A stretch of DNA of 58,632 nucleotides. It comes from Desulfosporosinus acididurans. Its GTDB lineage: Bacteria; Bacillota; Desulfitobacteriia; Desulfitobacteriales; Desulfitobacteriaceae. Location: NCBI RefSeq assembly GCF_001029285.1, contig NZ_LDZY01000019.1:1-58632 (forward strand). The letters run 5' to 3'. This document shows, piece after piece, positions 36,091 to 46,236 of the stretch; positions within the stretch are counted from its first letter, which is position 1, and each line of letters starts with the position of its first letter. Under the pieces are notes generated by a model, which saw only the letters and a list, made by a program, of their open reading frames with translations, searched no databases and was not told the DNA's origin. The translations under genes and the position numbers were made by a program.

Positions 36091-36143
36091 AAAAAAACCC
36101 GTGGAGGTTTACAAGATTGCTCCTGCTTACACCCCACGGGTTT
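36091..36143 (-). terminator. Terminator downstream of glmS
   Basis: On the minus strand AAACCCGTGG pairs with CCACGGGTTT, followed by TTTT. The loop is long (about 30 bases). It lies 89 bases after the glmS stop codon. Confidence 0.75.
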
Positions 36144-36231
36144 CTGCATACATTATTTTTATTCTGCAGTCTTTATTTTCTTTCTGCAGTGATTATTATT
36201 ATTGAACAAGTTGTCGCATTTTATTAACATT

Positions 36232-38055
36232 CTACTCAACCGTCACGCTCTTGGCCAAGTTTCTCGGCTTATCGACGTCACAGCCTCTGGCCACAGAGAC
36301 ATAATAAGCCAAAAGCTGGAGCGGAATAACTGTGAGAATCGGAGCAAGTTCATCTCTGGTCTCGGGAATATAGATAACCTGATCTACCGCCTTAGCTAGG
36401 CTGGTATTGCCTTTATAAGTCATCCCGAAAACTTTGGCATCACGAGCTTTTACTTCTTTGATATTGGAAACGGTTTTATCGAATACCTCCCGTTGGGTTG
36501 CCAGAGCAAGGACGGGGGTTTGTTCTGTGACGAGGGCCAACGTACCATGTTTCAATTCCCCTGCCGCATAGGCTTCAGCGTGAATATAGGAAATCTCCTT
36601 CATCTTGAGAGCACCTTCCATAGCAACCGCCCAGTCTAAGGAACGGCCCAGGAAGAACGCATCCTCAACGCCGACAAATGATTTGGCTAGTTCACGAATA
36701 CTGCTCTCTTGGTCAAGTATTTCCTGCACTTGAGCAGGGATATTTTTTAAACCCTGAATAATTTCCCCGATCTTGTTTGCCGGTAAGGTTCCTTTGACTT
36801 GAGCAAGGTATAATCCGAGCAGCACCATTCCTTCTAATTGAGTTGTATAAGCTTTTGTTGAGGCTACTGCGATTTCAGGACCGGCCCAAGTAAAGATTAC
36901 ATCATGAGCCTCCCTGGACACCGTACTGCCTACAACATTGGTAATGGCAATTACACGTGCACCCCGGTTTTTAGCCTCCCGCAAAGCTGCCAAAGTATCC
37001 GCTGTCTCGCCGGACTGACTCACAACTACCACAAGGGTGTGTTCGTCTATTAATGGGGACCGATAGCGGAACTCTGAGGCAATGTCTACTTCCACTGGGA
37101 GATGTGCCCAGCGCTCGATCAAGGTCTTGCCGACTAACCCGGCATGCCAGGCTGTTCCACAAGCAACAATATAAACTTTATGAATTTGAGCGAGCTCATC
37201 CGAGGTCAAATCGACTTCCTGAAGAACAACCTTTTCCTCTTCCAGACGTCCCAGCATCGTATCTCGCAAGGCCCTAGGCTGCTCGTGAATTTCTTTAAGC
37301 ATGAAGTGCTCATAACCGCCTTTTTCCGCTGCTACAGCATCCCACTTAACATGCATGACTTCTTTGACGCGGGGATTTCCGGCAAAATCCGTAATTTTTA
37401 CCCCGGTTTCTTGGATAACAACCATTTCGCCGTCATCTAGAATATAGACCTGGCGGGTATGGTTAAGGATCGCGGTAATATCGCTCGCTACAAAAAACTC
37501 TCCTGTACCAAGCCCTACAACCATCGGGCTGTCCTTACGGGCCGCCACCAGCTTACCCGGTTCTTTGCGGCTGAGTACGACCATAGCAAAGGAACCGCGA
37601 ATAATCGCTAAAACTTGGCGAACAGCTGCTTCCAAGTCTCCTTGGTAAAAATCTTCAACAAGGTGAGCTAAAACTTCCGTATCTGTTTCCGAGACAAATG
37701 AGTGCCCTTTTTCGATCAGCTGATCTTTTAATTCCAGATAATTCTCAATGATCCCATTATGGACAACAGCAAAATCAAGCCCGCAGTCCCCATGAGGATG
37801 GGCATTGACCTGGGAAGGACGACCGTGAGTTGCCCAGCGAGTATGGCCAATACCTATACAGGACTGAGAATAATTTTCTCCGATCTCCTTCTCTAAAGCG
37901 GCCAACTTGCCTACGCTTTTGGACACAGAGATACCCTGGGCATCCAACACGGCTACCCCAGCTGAATCATACCCGCGATATTCTAATTTTTTTAAACCTT
38001 CTACCAAAATAGGAATAGCAGTTTGCTTTCCCACATATCCAACGATACCACACAT
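36232..38055 (-). CDS. glmS: Glutamine-fructose-6-phosphate aminotransferase (isomerizing)
   Basis: At 607 aa it has standard length. The N-terminal glutaminase domain has the catalytic Cys directly after Met (MCGIVGYVG), then RWATHGRPSQVNAHPH and VVHNGIIENY. Two SIS domains (CGTAWHAGLVGKTLIE; SQSGETADTLAALREA) bind fructose-6-phosphate. The C-terminus is PRNLAKSVTVE. It makes glucosamine-6-phosphate, the entry step to UDP-GlcNAc, feeding GlmM upstream. Expression is controlled by a glmS ribozyme in the 5' leader. Confidence 0.98.
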   Translation of the reverse strand: MCGIVGYVGKQTAIPILVEGLKKLEYRGYDSAGVAVLDAQGISVSKSVGKLAALEKEIGENYSQSCIGIGHTRWATHGRPSQVNAHPHGDCGLDFAVVHNGIIENYLELKDQLIEKGHSFVSETDTEVLAHLVEDFYQGDLEAAVRQVLAIIRGSFAMVVLSRKEPGKLVAARKDSPMVVGLGTGEFFVASDITAILNHTRQVYILDDGEMVVIQETGVKITDFAGNPRVKEVMHVKWDAVAAEKGGYEHFMLKEIHEQPRALRDTMLGRLEEEKVVLQEVDLTSDELAQIHKVYIVACGTAWHAGLVGKTLIERWAHLPVEVDIASEFRYRSPLIDEHTLVVVVSQSGETADTLAALREAKNRGARVIAITNVVGSTVSREAHDVIFTWAGPEIAVASTKAYTTQLEGMVLLGLYLAQVKGTLPANKIGEIIQGLKNIPAQVQEILDQESSIRELAKSFVGVEDAFFLGRSLDWAVAMEGALKMKEISYIHAEAYAAGELKHGTLALVTEQTPVLALATQREVFDKTVSNIKEVKARDAKVFGMTYKGNTSLAKAVDQVIYIPETRDELAPILTVIPLQLLAYYVSVARGCDVDKPRNLAKSVTVE

Positions 38056-38114
38056 TTTATTTTTCTCCCCTCAATCTCATCGTTATAACTTCTTAAAATC
38101 GTTTTTCAAATACG

Positions 38115-38145
38115 AGAAAAAGCCGCCCTACCTCGGACGACTTCG
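38115..38145 (-). terminator. Terminator-like hairpin between the glmS ribozyme and the glmS start
   Basis: On the minus strand AAGTCGTCC-gaggta-GGGCGGCTT pairs throughout (with G-U pairs) and ends in TTTTT. It lies 45 bases 3' of the ribozyme core and 60 bases before the glmS ATG. Confidence 0.6.
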
Positions 38146-38189
38146 TTGTTTCAGCTTTTGGACATTAATAGTCAAAGGGTCCACATAGG

Positions 38190-38355
38190 CAGACTAACCC
38201 CTTTTCTTGTTCACTCACCCTTTGTCCCGGAAATTGCTCTCTGGTTTTATGTAAGCGTAACGGTGACAAGCCACCGAGAGGGACCCGCCGAAAGATTCGA
38301 TAACCCTCTTCCTCGTCGACCTTAAACGTAATAATAGATAAGGTCCTGGCGCTTA
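38190..38355 (-). ncRNA. glmS ribozyme
   Basis: On the minus strand the conserved blocks occur in order: AGCGCCAGGACC, GTCGACGAGG, GGGTTATCGAATCTTTCGGC, GGGTCCCTCTCGGTGGC, CACCGTTACG and GGGTGAGTGAACAAGAAAAG. They match the glmS ribozyme core and its pseudoknots. Cleavage would fall 5' of the G of GCGCC, between 38353 and 38352. Glucosamine-6-phosphate acts as the coenzyme, leading to decay of glmS mRNA. Confidence 0.96.
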
Positions 38356-38425
38356 AACGTCTCTGAAACAACGCAATTCAATTTTACCCTAACCCGCAAA
38401 CATAGAAATTCCTAACTGATCTTTT

Positions 38426-38454
38426 CTTATAGCATCACCCCTTTCAAAGAGCAA
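38426..38454 (-). promoter_or_regulatory. Candidate sigmaA promoter of glmS
   Basis: On the minus strand TTGCTC, 17 bases, TATAAG. It lies about 70 bases upstream of the ribozyme cleavage site. Confidence 0.4.
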
Positions 38455-38459
38455 GCTTG

Positions 38460-38710
38460 ATAAGGTCGAAATCCACGACCGAATCATTATCCCGTTTTTA
38501 AGGCCACCACTTCTACAATGGGAGGCCCTTCGTTCACTCCACTAAACAAAAGGTCCATGTGCCGGTCAGATACGTATGTTTTATCACAAAGTTCCATCCG
38601 AAAGGTCTCATAATAGATGCTGCCAAACCATTCTATGCTTCAGAACTCATATCTGTTCCAACACATGAACCAATTATACGCTATACTAAACAGGTTATTC
38701 AATGGTATCT
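38460..38710. other. Intergenic region between glmM and the glmS promoter
   Basis: I see no ORF with a ribosome site and no clear terminator for glmM. Read-through from glmM into glmS is possible. Confidence 0.4.
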
Positions 38711-40048
38711 TTATGCATCACACTTAATAATCATATCGATAACACTTTGGGCTAATTGCGTCAATTTTTCCTGATCCGGTCCTTCAACCATTACTCGAAT
38801 CAAAGGTTCCGTTCCCGAAGGACGTACTAAAACACGGCCTCGCCCGCCCAATAACTCTTCGACTTCCTTCACTTTGGCTAGAACTCTCTCATCGGACATT
38901 AACCGTTCTTTATTGCTTACCCGAGTATTCAGAAGCACCTGAGGCAATCTCTGCATTTGCTTAGCCAACTGGGAAAGAGGAACTTGCCGTTCTTTGACCA
39001 CCGACAGCAAATGAAGAGCAGTTAATAAGCCATCACCCGTGGTATTTTGATCTAAGAAAATGATATGGCCGGACTGTTCTCCGCCTAATCTGGCTCCCGT
39101 CCGCAGTAATTCCTCCATGACATAACGATCTCCCACTTGGGTTTCATAAACGGTTATGCCGGCTTCTTTAAGGGCTAAACGCAGCCCCAGATTGCTCATA
39201 ACTGTTACAACTACGGCATTTTCCGCTAAGGTTCCTTTCTCCTTCTGGGCCAAAGCACAAATCACCATAATAAAGTCCCCATCCAGGATATTTCCATGCT
39301 CATCGACAGCAATCAAGCGATCAGCATCACCATCATTGGCCAGACCCAGATCAGCGCCATGCTCCAAAACAGCCCGCTGCAGTTCCTCAGGATGGGTCGA
39401 TCCGCAGCCCGCATTGATATTTACACCGTCCGGATTATGGAAAATCGGAACGACTTCTACGCCAAATTCCCGCAGTGCCGCAGGTCCTACACAGGCTGCT
39501 GCGCCGTTGGCACAGTCTAAAACTACTTTAAGGCCATCGAGGCGCCCTACGGACTGCTTAAGAAAGTTTATGTACCGTTCTCCAGCATCCTTAACCTCAA
39601 TAACCCGTCCGACCTCCCCGCCGATGGGGGAATCCCACGGTTTATCGTCATTTACAACAATACTTTCAATCTCATCTTCAATGGCATCGGGTAATTTAAA
39701 TCCAGTGGAATCAAAAAATTTTATACCATTATCTTGAACAGGGTTATGGGACGCTGAAATTACCACGCCTGCACTAACGTCTAAGGTTCGCGTTAAATAA
39801 GCAATCGCAGGTGTCGGCAAAACGCCTACCTTTAACACATCCGCTCCAACAGAGCAGATTCCCGCGATTAAGGCAGCTTCAAGCATATCCCCTGAAATCC
39901 GGGTATCCTTGCCTATCACAATTCGAGGGTGTGGATGCTCCTTGCTCAAAACATACGCACCTGCTTGCCCAAGTTGAAAAGCAAGGCTTGGTGTCAGCTG
40001 GCTGTTGGCCACGCCGCGCACCCCATCGGTTCCAAAGAGTCGACCCAA
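38711..40048 (-). CDS. glmM: Phosphoglucosamine mutase
   Basis: The 445-aa protein starts [12 protein letters not shown] (TTG start). The catalytic phospho-Ser is in [14 protein letters not shown], Mg2+ ligands are in [15 protein letters not shown], the substrate loop is [10 protein letters not shown], and the phosphate-binding loop near the C-terminus is [15 protein letters not shown]. It converts glucosamine-6-phosphate to glucosamine-1-phosphate, between GlmS and GlmU. In Firmicutes GlmM also binds and inhibits the diadenylate cyclase CdaA, whose gene is upstream in the same cluster. Confidence 0.98.
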   Translation of the reverse strand: MGRLFGTDGVRGVANSQLTPSLAFQLGQAGAYVLSKEHPHPRIVIGKDTRISGDMLEAALIAGICSVGADVLKVGVLPTPAIAYLTRTLDVSAGVVISASHNPVQDNGIKFFDSTGFKLPDAIEDEIESIVVNDDKPWDSPIGGEVGRVIEVKDAGERYINFLKQSVGRLDGLKVVLDCANGAAACVGPAALREFGVEVVPIFHNPDGVNINAGCGSTHPEELQRAVLEHGADLGLANDGDADRLIAVDEHGNILDGDFIMVICALAQKEKGTLAENAVVVTVMSNLGLRLALKEAGITVYETQVGDRYVMEELLRTGARLGGEQSGHIIFLDQNTTGDGLLTALHLLSVVKERQVPLSQLAKQMQRLPQVLLNTRVSNKERLMSDERVLAKVKEVEELLGGRGRVLVRPSGTEPLIRVMVEGPDQEKLTQLAQSVIDMIIKCDA

Positions 40049-40206
40049 ATCCTTTCTCTCCCTTTCATCACTATTTTAACTCGATGAGCTTACATGAACA
40101 TTATCTAATTATAACCATATGGACGAGATGTTCAACTTATTTTTTAACATGTCGTAATTAAGGTTTTGCATGGAAAGGCATACTTTAATCGCCTAACACT
40201 CCTATT

Positions 40207-41808
40207 CTACTCCATCAGCGCATAATGTGCCATAAGGTGCTCGGCCATTCTTAAGCCGTCTACCGCCGCACTTGTGATGCCGCCGGCATAACCGGCACCT
40301 TCTCCCGCCGGATATAATCCTGCCAGGTTTAAAGATTCCCCTCGCTCATTACGCACGATGCGCAGAGGAGAACTTGTCCTCGTTTCAATTCCCGTCAAGG
40401 TCGCTGAAGGCCCCGTAAACCCATGAATTTTCCGCTCAAATTCCTGCAAAGCTCTGCCAAGCACCTCCCCAATTTCCTGGGGCAGGACACTATGCAGATC
40501 ACAGGACGTAATACCCGGCAGATAACTGGCAGGCAAGTCAAAATCATCTGATACCCGGCCCTCTAAAAAATCCTGTACTCGCTGTGCCGGGGCATGATAG
40601 CTGCCGCCTCCGGCAGCGAAAGCTTTACTTTCCCATGTTCGTTGAAACTCCAGGCCTGCCAAAGGATGCGAGGTCGTAAAATCATCAGTCCCAATAGTTA
40701 CGACGATAGCACTATTGGCTGCGTTCGTATCCCGTGCATATTCGCTCATGCCATTAGTCACTAAGCCGCCTTCTTCCGAAGCAGCGGCAACAACCTTTCC
40801 TCCGGGACACATGCAAAAGGCATAGGCCCCCCGACCGGTCCCTGCGTCCTTATAGGTCAATTGATAATCCGCAGGGCCAACCAAAGGATGTTTCTCAACA
40901 CCATACTGTGCTAAATTAATCAATGTCTGAGGGTGTTCGATACGCAAACCTATGGCAAACCCTTTTCTCTCCAAAGTAATGTTTTGCCCATGGAGGAATC
41001 TATAGACATCCCGAGCACTATGCCCTACGGCTAAAACGACTGCCTCAGCGGAAATTTCTTCTTGGCCGTTTACCATGACACTTTGCAGGTGACCTCCTGA
41101 TGACTTTAAAGTTGTCACTTTAGCTCGAAACCGAACTTCGCCGCCAAGGGAAATGATTTCTTGGCGAATCCCCTTTACGACGTCTTTAAGAATGTCTGTA
41201 CCGATGTGCGGTTTCGCCAGAAACAGGATCTCGGAGGGTGCACCGTGCTTAACGAAGGTTTCTAATACTTCTGTGATACGACGATCTTGGATACGAGTTG
41301 TCAGTTTCCCATCGGAGAACGTTCCCGCCCCTCCTTCGCCGAATTGAACATTACTCTCAGTGTCCAGGTTCCCCGTCTGCCAAAATTGCTGAACTTTTCG
41401 CGTCCGCTCGTCCACCGAATCTCCCCGTTCCAGCACTAAGGGCCGATACCCTTTACGGGCTAAGGCCAAGGCTGCAAAATATCCGGCCGGGCCCGAGCCG
41501 ACGACGATAGGGCGATGTCGTAACTTTTTCACAGGCTTTGACCAGACTACAGGAACTTCCGGCGGAGCTTCTTTTAGTCCCGGAATTCTTGATATAAGCC
41601 GATATCCTTCTTTTTTAGGAATTTCCAGCGAAAACTGAACGGTATAATCAAAAACAAGATTAGGTTTCTTACGAGCATCTAAGGAACGGCGCAAGAAACG
41701 AAGTCCCTGAATCATTGCTTCAGGGACCTTTAACTTTCGGGCCATGACAGTTCTTAATAAACCATCATCCTCGACAGGAATTCTTAAACTTGTCCATATT
41801 AAATCCAC
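40207..41808 (-). CDS. FAD-dependent dehydrogenase, COG2509 family
   Basis: This 533-aa protein has a small N-terminal alpha/beta domain (about 1-95; EAMIQGLRFLRRSLDARKK) followed by the FAD Rossmann motif GSGPAGYFAALALARKGY, VQFGEGGAGTFSDGKLTTR and the C-terminal FAD motif GLYPAGEGAGYAGGITSAA. A Cys-containing CMCPGGKVV lies mid-protein. The family is widespread in anaerobes and its reaction is not established. It has a GTG start after AAAGGAG and is inserted between cdaR and glmM, 15 bases after cdaR. Confidence 0.9.
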   Translation of the reverse strand: MDLIWTSLRIPVEDDGLLRTVMARKLKVPEAMIQGLRFLRRSLDARKKPNLVFDYTVQFSLEIPKKEGYRLISRIPGLKEAPPEVPVVWSKPVKKLRHRPIVVGSGPAGYFAALALARKGYRPLVLERGDSVDERTRKVQQFWQTGNLDTESNVQFGEGGAGTFSDGKLTTRIQDRRITEVLETFVKHGAPSEILFLAKPHIGTDILKDVVKGIRQEIISLGGEVRFRAKVTTLKSSGGHLQSVMVNGQEEISAEAVVLAVGHSARDVYRFLHGQNITLERKGFAIGLRIEHPQTLINLAQYGVEKHPLVGPADYQLTYKDAGTGRGAYAFCMCPGGKVVAAASEEGGLVTNGMSEYARDTNAANSAIVVTIGTDDFTTSHPLAGLEFQRTWESKAFAAGGGSYHAPAQRVQDFLEGRVSDDFDLPASYLPGITSCDLHSVLPQEIGEVLGRALQEFERKIHGFTGPSATLTGIETRTSSPLRIVRNERGESLNLAGLYPAGEGAGYAGGITSAAVDGLRMAEHLMAHYALME

Positions 41809-41823
41809 GTTTATTATTCTCCT

Positions 41824-43050
41824 TTAAGCCTTCGCTTTAAGGCTATAGGTTACTTGTGGCGTTGTAATCATGGTAACTCCAGGTGGCAGCTGCCAGAGAA
41901 GCTGGGTATTAGGATAACTGCCTTCAGCTTGACCGGAAGCATCTACCCACAGCTGGATTTGAGTAGGCGTTAGGTTATTTACGACATCCGGAAGGCCTTC
42001 AACCACCACATCGACTGGCGATATTCCCTGATCAACCTGAAGATCTTTGCCAACATTTCGGATGTCAACAGGAACACCTGTAATAGTTTTTTGAATTGGT
42101 CCGGCCCCTATCTGAGCAATAACACTGATTGTCGTTCCATTGAGGAAGGAGACTCCCGACGGCAGGGTAACCTGATCCGGAGGAATCTGAAAGGTTTTGT
42201 CTTCAGTCAGGCCGCTAAGATCAACGGGGCCGATGGTCAGAGAATCGAAACCCTTTAAGGCCTGGGCACTGCCTGAAACCTGCACACTGGTAGGTGAAGC
42301 TATTACGGATTTAAGTACTTTCCCCTGAGCCACTGTACCGGTAGTTTTTACCTTGAGGGAGATCATCTTAGTAGACATACCTTTGGCTGTAATCGGAACA
42401 ATAACATCGACACTGCTCGGATAAGCGGATAAGATATCGACACTAGGGTTAGGACCAAGAATAGGTTTGCCTGCTTTATCGCGAAAACTTACGGCCGGAG
42501 AAACTTCAACAGTATCATTGGCACCCGCTATGCTGACTTCTGCGGTGACTTTATTTAAGTTTGAAACAACCGAACTCGGTCCCCTGACATTTACCGCCGA
42601 AGGTTTAACAATAGGAGTCCCAACTTGGAACCCATCGGCAGGATTGCCAGACATAGCAACCTGAACCGGAAGAATTTTCTCCTGAACATTATCCAACGTT
42701 AGTTTTATGCTTGCCGGTTGACGATCCACTACAGTCGTTCCTACAGGGGCATTAATTATAACTGAATAGCTATGTTCTCCAGCTGTTGCCCCGGAAAGAT
42801 CCACCTGAGCATATATGTCTTTAATATTGGCACTGGGATTAATTCCCTGGAAACGGACACTGATTAAAGGAAGCTGACTCATCACGACCATATTTTGCGG
42901 CAGGTTGGTAACGACCAAAGGAACCGTCAACGTTTGGTCAGATATTATTTTATCAGCACTTCCTTGATTCATAACAAAGAGCCAAAAAAGTATGGCAACT
43001 AAAAACGAAAGCAATTTAACACCGAGGTTTCGCCGTAAAACATCAATCAC
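41824..43050 (-). CDS. cdaR: CdaR (YbbR-domain regulator of diadenylate cyclase)
   Basis: The 408-aa protein has one N-terminal transmembrane helix (KLLSFLVAILFWLFVMNQ) and four extracytoplasmic YbbR repeats (for example VQVAMSGNPADGF, ISLKVKTTGTVAQGKVLKSV, TITGVPVDIRNVGKDLQV). It binds and modulates CdaA at the membrane. The GTG start lies 3 bases after the cdaA stop, with its ribosome site (GGAGGTGG) inside the end of cdaA, so the two are translationally linked. Confidence 0.95.
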   Translation of the reverse strand: MIDVLRRNLGVKLLSFLVAILFWLFVMNQGSADKIISDQTLTVPLVVTNLPQNMVVMSQLPLISVRFQGINPSANIKDIYAQVDLSGATAGEHSYSVIINAPVGTTVVDRQPASIKLTLDNVQEKILPVQVAMSGNPADGFQVGTPIVKPSAVNVRGPSSVVSNLNKVTAEVSIAGANDTVEVSPAVSFRDKAGKPILGPNPSVDILSAYPSSVDVIVPITAKGMSTKMISLKVKTTGTVAQGKVLKSVIASPTSVQVSGSAQALKGFDSLTIGPVDLSGLTEDKTFQIPPDQVTLPSGVSFLNGTTISVIAQIGAGPIQKTITGVPVDIRNVGKDLQVDQGISPVDVVVEGLPDVVNNLTPTQIQLWVDASGQAEGSYPNTQLLWQLPPGVTMITTPQVTYSLKAKA

Positions 43051-43053
43051 TAG

Positions 43054-43866
43054 CTACCACCTCCAAAAAGGAATTGTCGGGGAAGAGGTGCCATTCAGTT
43101 CAAGTTCCCTCAGCAACAATTCACGTAACATTTTATCGTCCATAAAACGAGTCAAAGCACCGTCAATTCCCACAGAAATCGCACCGGTTTCCTCTGAAAC
43201 GACAAGAGCCAGGGCATCCGTAATTTCTGTCAAACCCAAAGCAGCCCGGTGTCGGGTACCTAAATCTTTCTGAATATTGGGGTTTTCCGAAAGAGGAAGG
43301 AAACACCCCGCAGCGGCCACACGATCTGAACGAATAATAACTGCCCCATCATGAAGCGGCGTATTAGGAATGAAAACATTGACTAAAAACTCGGAGGAGA
43401 CTACCCCGTCAATTTTGATACCAGTCTCTACAAAATCCTGGACTCCGGTTTTTCGTTCAATGACGATCAAAGCTCCAATACGATTCTTCGAGAGCACTTG
43501 AGTACAGCGCACCAATTCCTCAACGACCTGTTCTAAAGAATTAATGCCGGGAGTTAAAGGATGGCGTGTTAAAAATCGTCCTCGGCCAAGCTGCTCCAAA
43601 AACTTTCTAAGCTCAGGCTGGAATACCACCGGAATAGCAATGACAAACATCTGGAACAATTTGTCAAGAATCCAGCTTAATGTACGCAGTTGAAAATATT
43701 TCGCCAAAAGGTAGGCAACAAGAAGCACCAAAACACCTTTGACCAACTGAACTGCCCGAGTTCGTTTAATGAGCATATAGAATTGGTAGAAGACCACTGT
43801 CACCACAAGAACATCAATAGCATCCAACCAGCCAAAATTACGAAATTGAGATAAAACCCCCGTCAT
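43054..43866 (-). CDS. cdaA: Membrane diadenylate cyclase (c-di-AMP synthase)
   Basis: This 270-aa protein has three N-terminal transmembrane helices and a DisA_N/DAC domain (about 95-245). Both catalytic motifs are present: LHDGAVII (DGA) and GTRHRAALGLTE (RHR). It condenses two ATP to c-di-AMP, a regulator of potassium uptake, turgor and wall homeostasis. It is the first gene of cdaA-cdaR-FAD enzyme-glmM-glmS, with AGGGGGGAAG before ATG. Confidence 0.97.
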   Translation of the reverse strand: MTGVLSQFRNFGWLDAIDVLVVTVVFYQFYMLIKRTRAVQLVKGVLVLLVAYLLAKYFQLRTLSWILDKLFQMFVIAIPVVFQPELRKFLEQLGRGRFLTRHPLTPGINSLEQVVEELVRCTQVLSKNRIGALIVIERKTGVQDFVETGIKIDGVVSSEFLVNVFIPNTPLHDGAVIIRSDRVAAAGCFLPLSENPNIQKDLGTRHRAALGLTEITDALALVVSEETGAISVGIDGALTRFMDDKMLRELLLRELELNGTSSPTIPFWRW

Positions 43867-43963
43867 GGTCTTCCCCCCTTCTTATATACTCTAAAAAGTC
43901 ATTTCTTATTGATTCTCCACACATCGAAAAATACCTTGCCATTTAAAAATATTTTTATAGAGT

Positions 43964-44986
43964 TTAAATAATTTTTTGCCCTGCAAGAAGACCGAAACAC
44001 CCTGTTAACATCATATCCCCATAGGGGGCCGCTTCATACCAATTTAAAGATTTTGCCATACTTCTTTTAGGACCAGTAACAGCCACAAATTCCCAGCCGG
44101 CTTTCATATCCGGATGTCCTGCTGCGCCATGACCTCCATGACGGAAAACTTCTTCATTGGTCAATTCCCCTGCCTGAAAACGTTTGATAAAGGCGGCCAA
44201 TGTTTCAAGAGTCAACATACTCGTATGATGTTCAAAAATCCCATAAACACGTTCTCCCCGTATGGCAGCAGCAAGCGTATGGGAATTCCCGATATTAACC
44301 GCTAAAATACCCCGCTCCAGGTAAGGCTTCACCAAAGGATCGGCCATAATTCCCAAAAGCGCAGCAGTCCCGGTATCCGTAATTGCAGCACCCGGCAGGA
44401 TCTCCCGCACAGCCCTCATCCGGGTATAGACTTCGGGGATTTCTTCTTTGAAAACCAGCGTTCTCAAATCTCCTCCCTGGAGTACAAAATCTTTCCATAA
44501 CTGAAAGCGCAGCGTTCGATTGCTTTCTGTTCGGCTAAAGCCGTGATCCTGAACAGCTACGGCCCAATTCTGAGGGTAGTCTAAACCAAAAGCTCCCATC
44601 GCCTGCTTCAAGGCTAAGATATCAATATCTCCCATCCAGATAGAAGCTGCAGCATTGGGAGCCTCCGGACAGAGTTCAACTCCCATAGACTTAACTTTTT
44701 CCAAGTTATCATTAAATGTTAGGGCAGCTTGAGGGGCAGCATAGGCCTTGAGACCTAAGGCTAGGTGTTCTTTTAAAGCTTGGGTGCAGGCTCCGCCGCC
44801 CATCATATAGCCATGCAGAAAAATCTCCCTACCGTTTAAGCTGGCTTTTCGTATCTGAGCTGCCACGAACTGCGTACGACTGGGAACAATAAACTTAGGA
44901 CAATTTTCTAACGCGACCCCAGATTGATAAAGAAGGATATCTTGTGTACCGGAACCAACATCAACAGCAATTAAATTATTACTCAT
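43964..44986 (-). CDS. DUF1786 protein, ASKHA-fold-like
   Basis: This 340-aa protein begins LIAVDVGSGTQDILLY, which resembles the phosphate-1 loop of actin/hexokinase/Hsp70-type ATPases. A second such motif is ILAVNIGNSHTLAAAI near residue 230. Family stretches are LHGYMMGGGACTQALKEH, GMGD-like MGDIDILALKQ and VQDHGFSRTESNR. It is often annotated as pyruvate-formate-lyase-activating-like without support. The function is unknown. I chose ATG 44986 after GGAGAAGGTG. It lies 95 bases after the DUF362 gene on the same strand. Confidence 0.8.
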   Translation of the reverse strand: MSNNLIAVDVGSGTQDILLYQSGVALENCPKFIVPSRTQFVAAQIRKASLNGREIFLHGYMMGGGACTQALKEHLALGLKAYAAPQAALTFNDNLEKVKSMGVELCPEAPNAAASIWMGDIDILALKQAMGAFGLDYPQNWAVAVQDHGFSRTESNRTLRFQLWKDFVLQGGDLRTLVFKEEIPEVYTRMRAVREILPGAAITDTGTAALLGIMADPLVKPYLERGILAVNIGNSHTLAAAIRGERVYGIFEHHTSMLTLETLAAFIKRFQAGELTNEEVFRHGGHGAAGHPDMKAGWEFVAVTGPKRSMAKSLNWYEAAPYGDMMLTGCFGLLAGQKII

Positions 44987-45081
44987 TTCCAACACCTTCT
45001 CCAGCCATATCCGTAACCATCCTTTGGCTGCGGCATACAATCATCTTCGGACATACTACTAAACTTTAGTAGGGATTGCAA

Positions 45082-46236
45082 TTATTTTAGTAATTTTCTT
45101 CCCATCAAGGGCTTAAAGATTTTCACAGCTTGCTGCGGGCAAAGCTCCTGACAGCAAAAACAGCGAATACACGCTTCTAAATCTACAACGGGGCGTTGAT
45201 GCTCATTCATGCTCAGAGCTTTTGGCGGACAGTTATTGACACAGTCTTTGCACCCCACACAACTAGTATGGTCAAAAACAGGGCGCGGGCGAACACGATT
45301 AAGCACAAACTTCTTGGCTCTTTGGGGCATAGGCACCATATCCAAGAAGTTGGTCGAAACAGCTTTGGGTATTATAAAATCCTGAATGCGCCAAAGAGAA
45401 CGAGCATCTCCTTTTATCCTAATTTCTTCCAAGCTGCTGATTAATCCCCGATTGCGGGCCGCCATCACTGTAGGTACCTTTTCTGGCTTTAAACCGATTA
45501 AATCAGCCGCGACAACATCTAGAGCGAAAGGGTCCCTACTTAAGATCAAAGCTCCAACATTACGTGGCCTGCCTGCTGATGGGCCGTCTCCTTCCATTGC
45601 TGTTATTCCATCCATAATACTAAAGGCTGGTTTGGCCCAAGCAGCAATATCCACTAAAAGATCGGCAAAATCAGCGATCTTAAACATTTTTAAATGATAT
45701 TCTGCCTTAAGCAGACCGGGAATAACACCAAAAAGAATTTTCACAGCCCCTGTAAAGGTCATCATCCCGTGAGTTTTGAGCTTTGAAAGAGGGATAATCA
45801 CATCTGCATTGAGAGCGCAATTTGTTACGGTCAGACTTTTAACTAATTTCCCTTCAGGATAGGGAATAGTTGTTTGGCCAATATCTTCATTAAGAAGTGC
45901 TCCCGTCCTTTCGGCGACGTCACGCAGGCCAGATCGGGCATAGACCGCTTGCAGAGCACTCAGAGTGTAAGGCCCCCCGGGACTGTCTCCAATGATCGGA
46001 ATCCCGCCCGCTTCCTGAACCAGATGAACAACTGCCTCGACAACGCTGGGATGAGTCGTAACAGCTTCCTCCGGCCGCTTCTTCATCAGAAGATTAACTT
46101 TCAGCAATACCTTTTGACCGGGCTTCACAAACTCGGACATACCGCCCCATTCTGCCAAACCATCTCTCAAGCTCAGTTCAACATCGGCAGTATAATCCGG
46201 GCAATATTTTAAAACTACTTTTTCCTGTTCCTGCAC
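45082..46236 (-). CDS. DUF362 protein with C-terminal 2x[4Fe-4S] ferredoxin domain
   Basis: The 384-aa protein has a DUF362 domain (about 10-310; [74 protein letters not shown]) and two ferredoxin motifs ([32 protein letters not shown]). DUF362 proteins are common in anaerobes; no reaction is established. It has a GTG start. The ferredoxin end suggests an electron-transfer partner. It is the first gene of a likely pair with the DUF1786 gene. Confidence 0.88.
   Translation of the reverse strand: MQEQEKVVLKYCPDYTADVELSLRDGLAEWGGMSEFVKPGQKVLLKVNLLMKKRPEEAVTTHPSVVEAVVHLVQEAGGIPIIGDSPGGPYTLSALQAVYARSGLRDVAERTGALLNEDIGQTTIPYPEGKLVKSLTVTNCALNADVIIPLSKLKTHGMMTFTGAVKILFGVIPGLLKAEYHLKMFKIADFADLLVDIAAWAKPAFSIMDGITAMEGDGPSAGRPRNVGALILSRDPFALDVVAADLIGLKPEKVPTVMAARNRGLISSLEEIRIKGDARSLWRIQDFIIPKAVSTNFLDMVPMPQRAKKFVLNRVRPRPVFDHTSCVGCKDCVNNCPPKALSMNEHQRPVVDLEACIRCFCCQELCPQQAVKIFKPLMGRKLLK

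Noticed and set aside
36014-36205. Plus-strand 63-aa ORF
   Set aside because: It spans the glmS terminator and a low-complexity tract; no ribosome site.
38165-38371. Minus-strand 68-aa ORF upstream of glmS
   Set aside because: It lies inside the glmS ribozyme and has no ribosome site.
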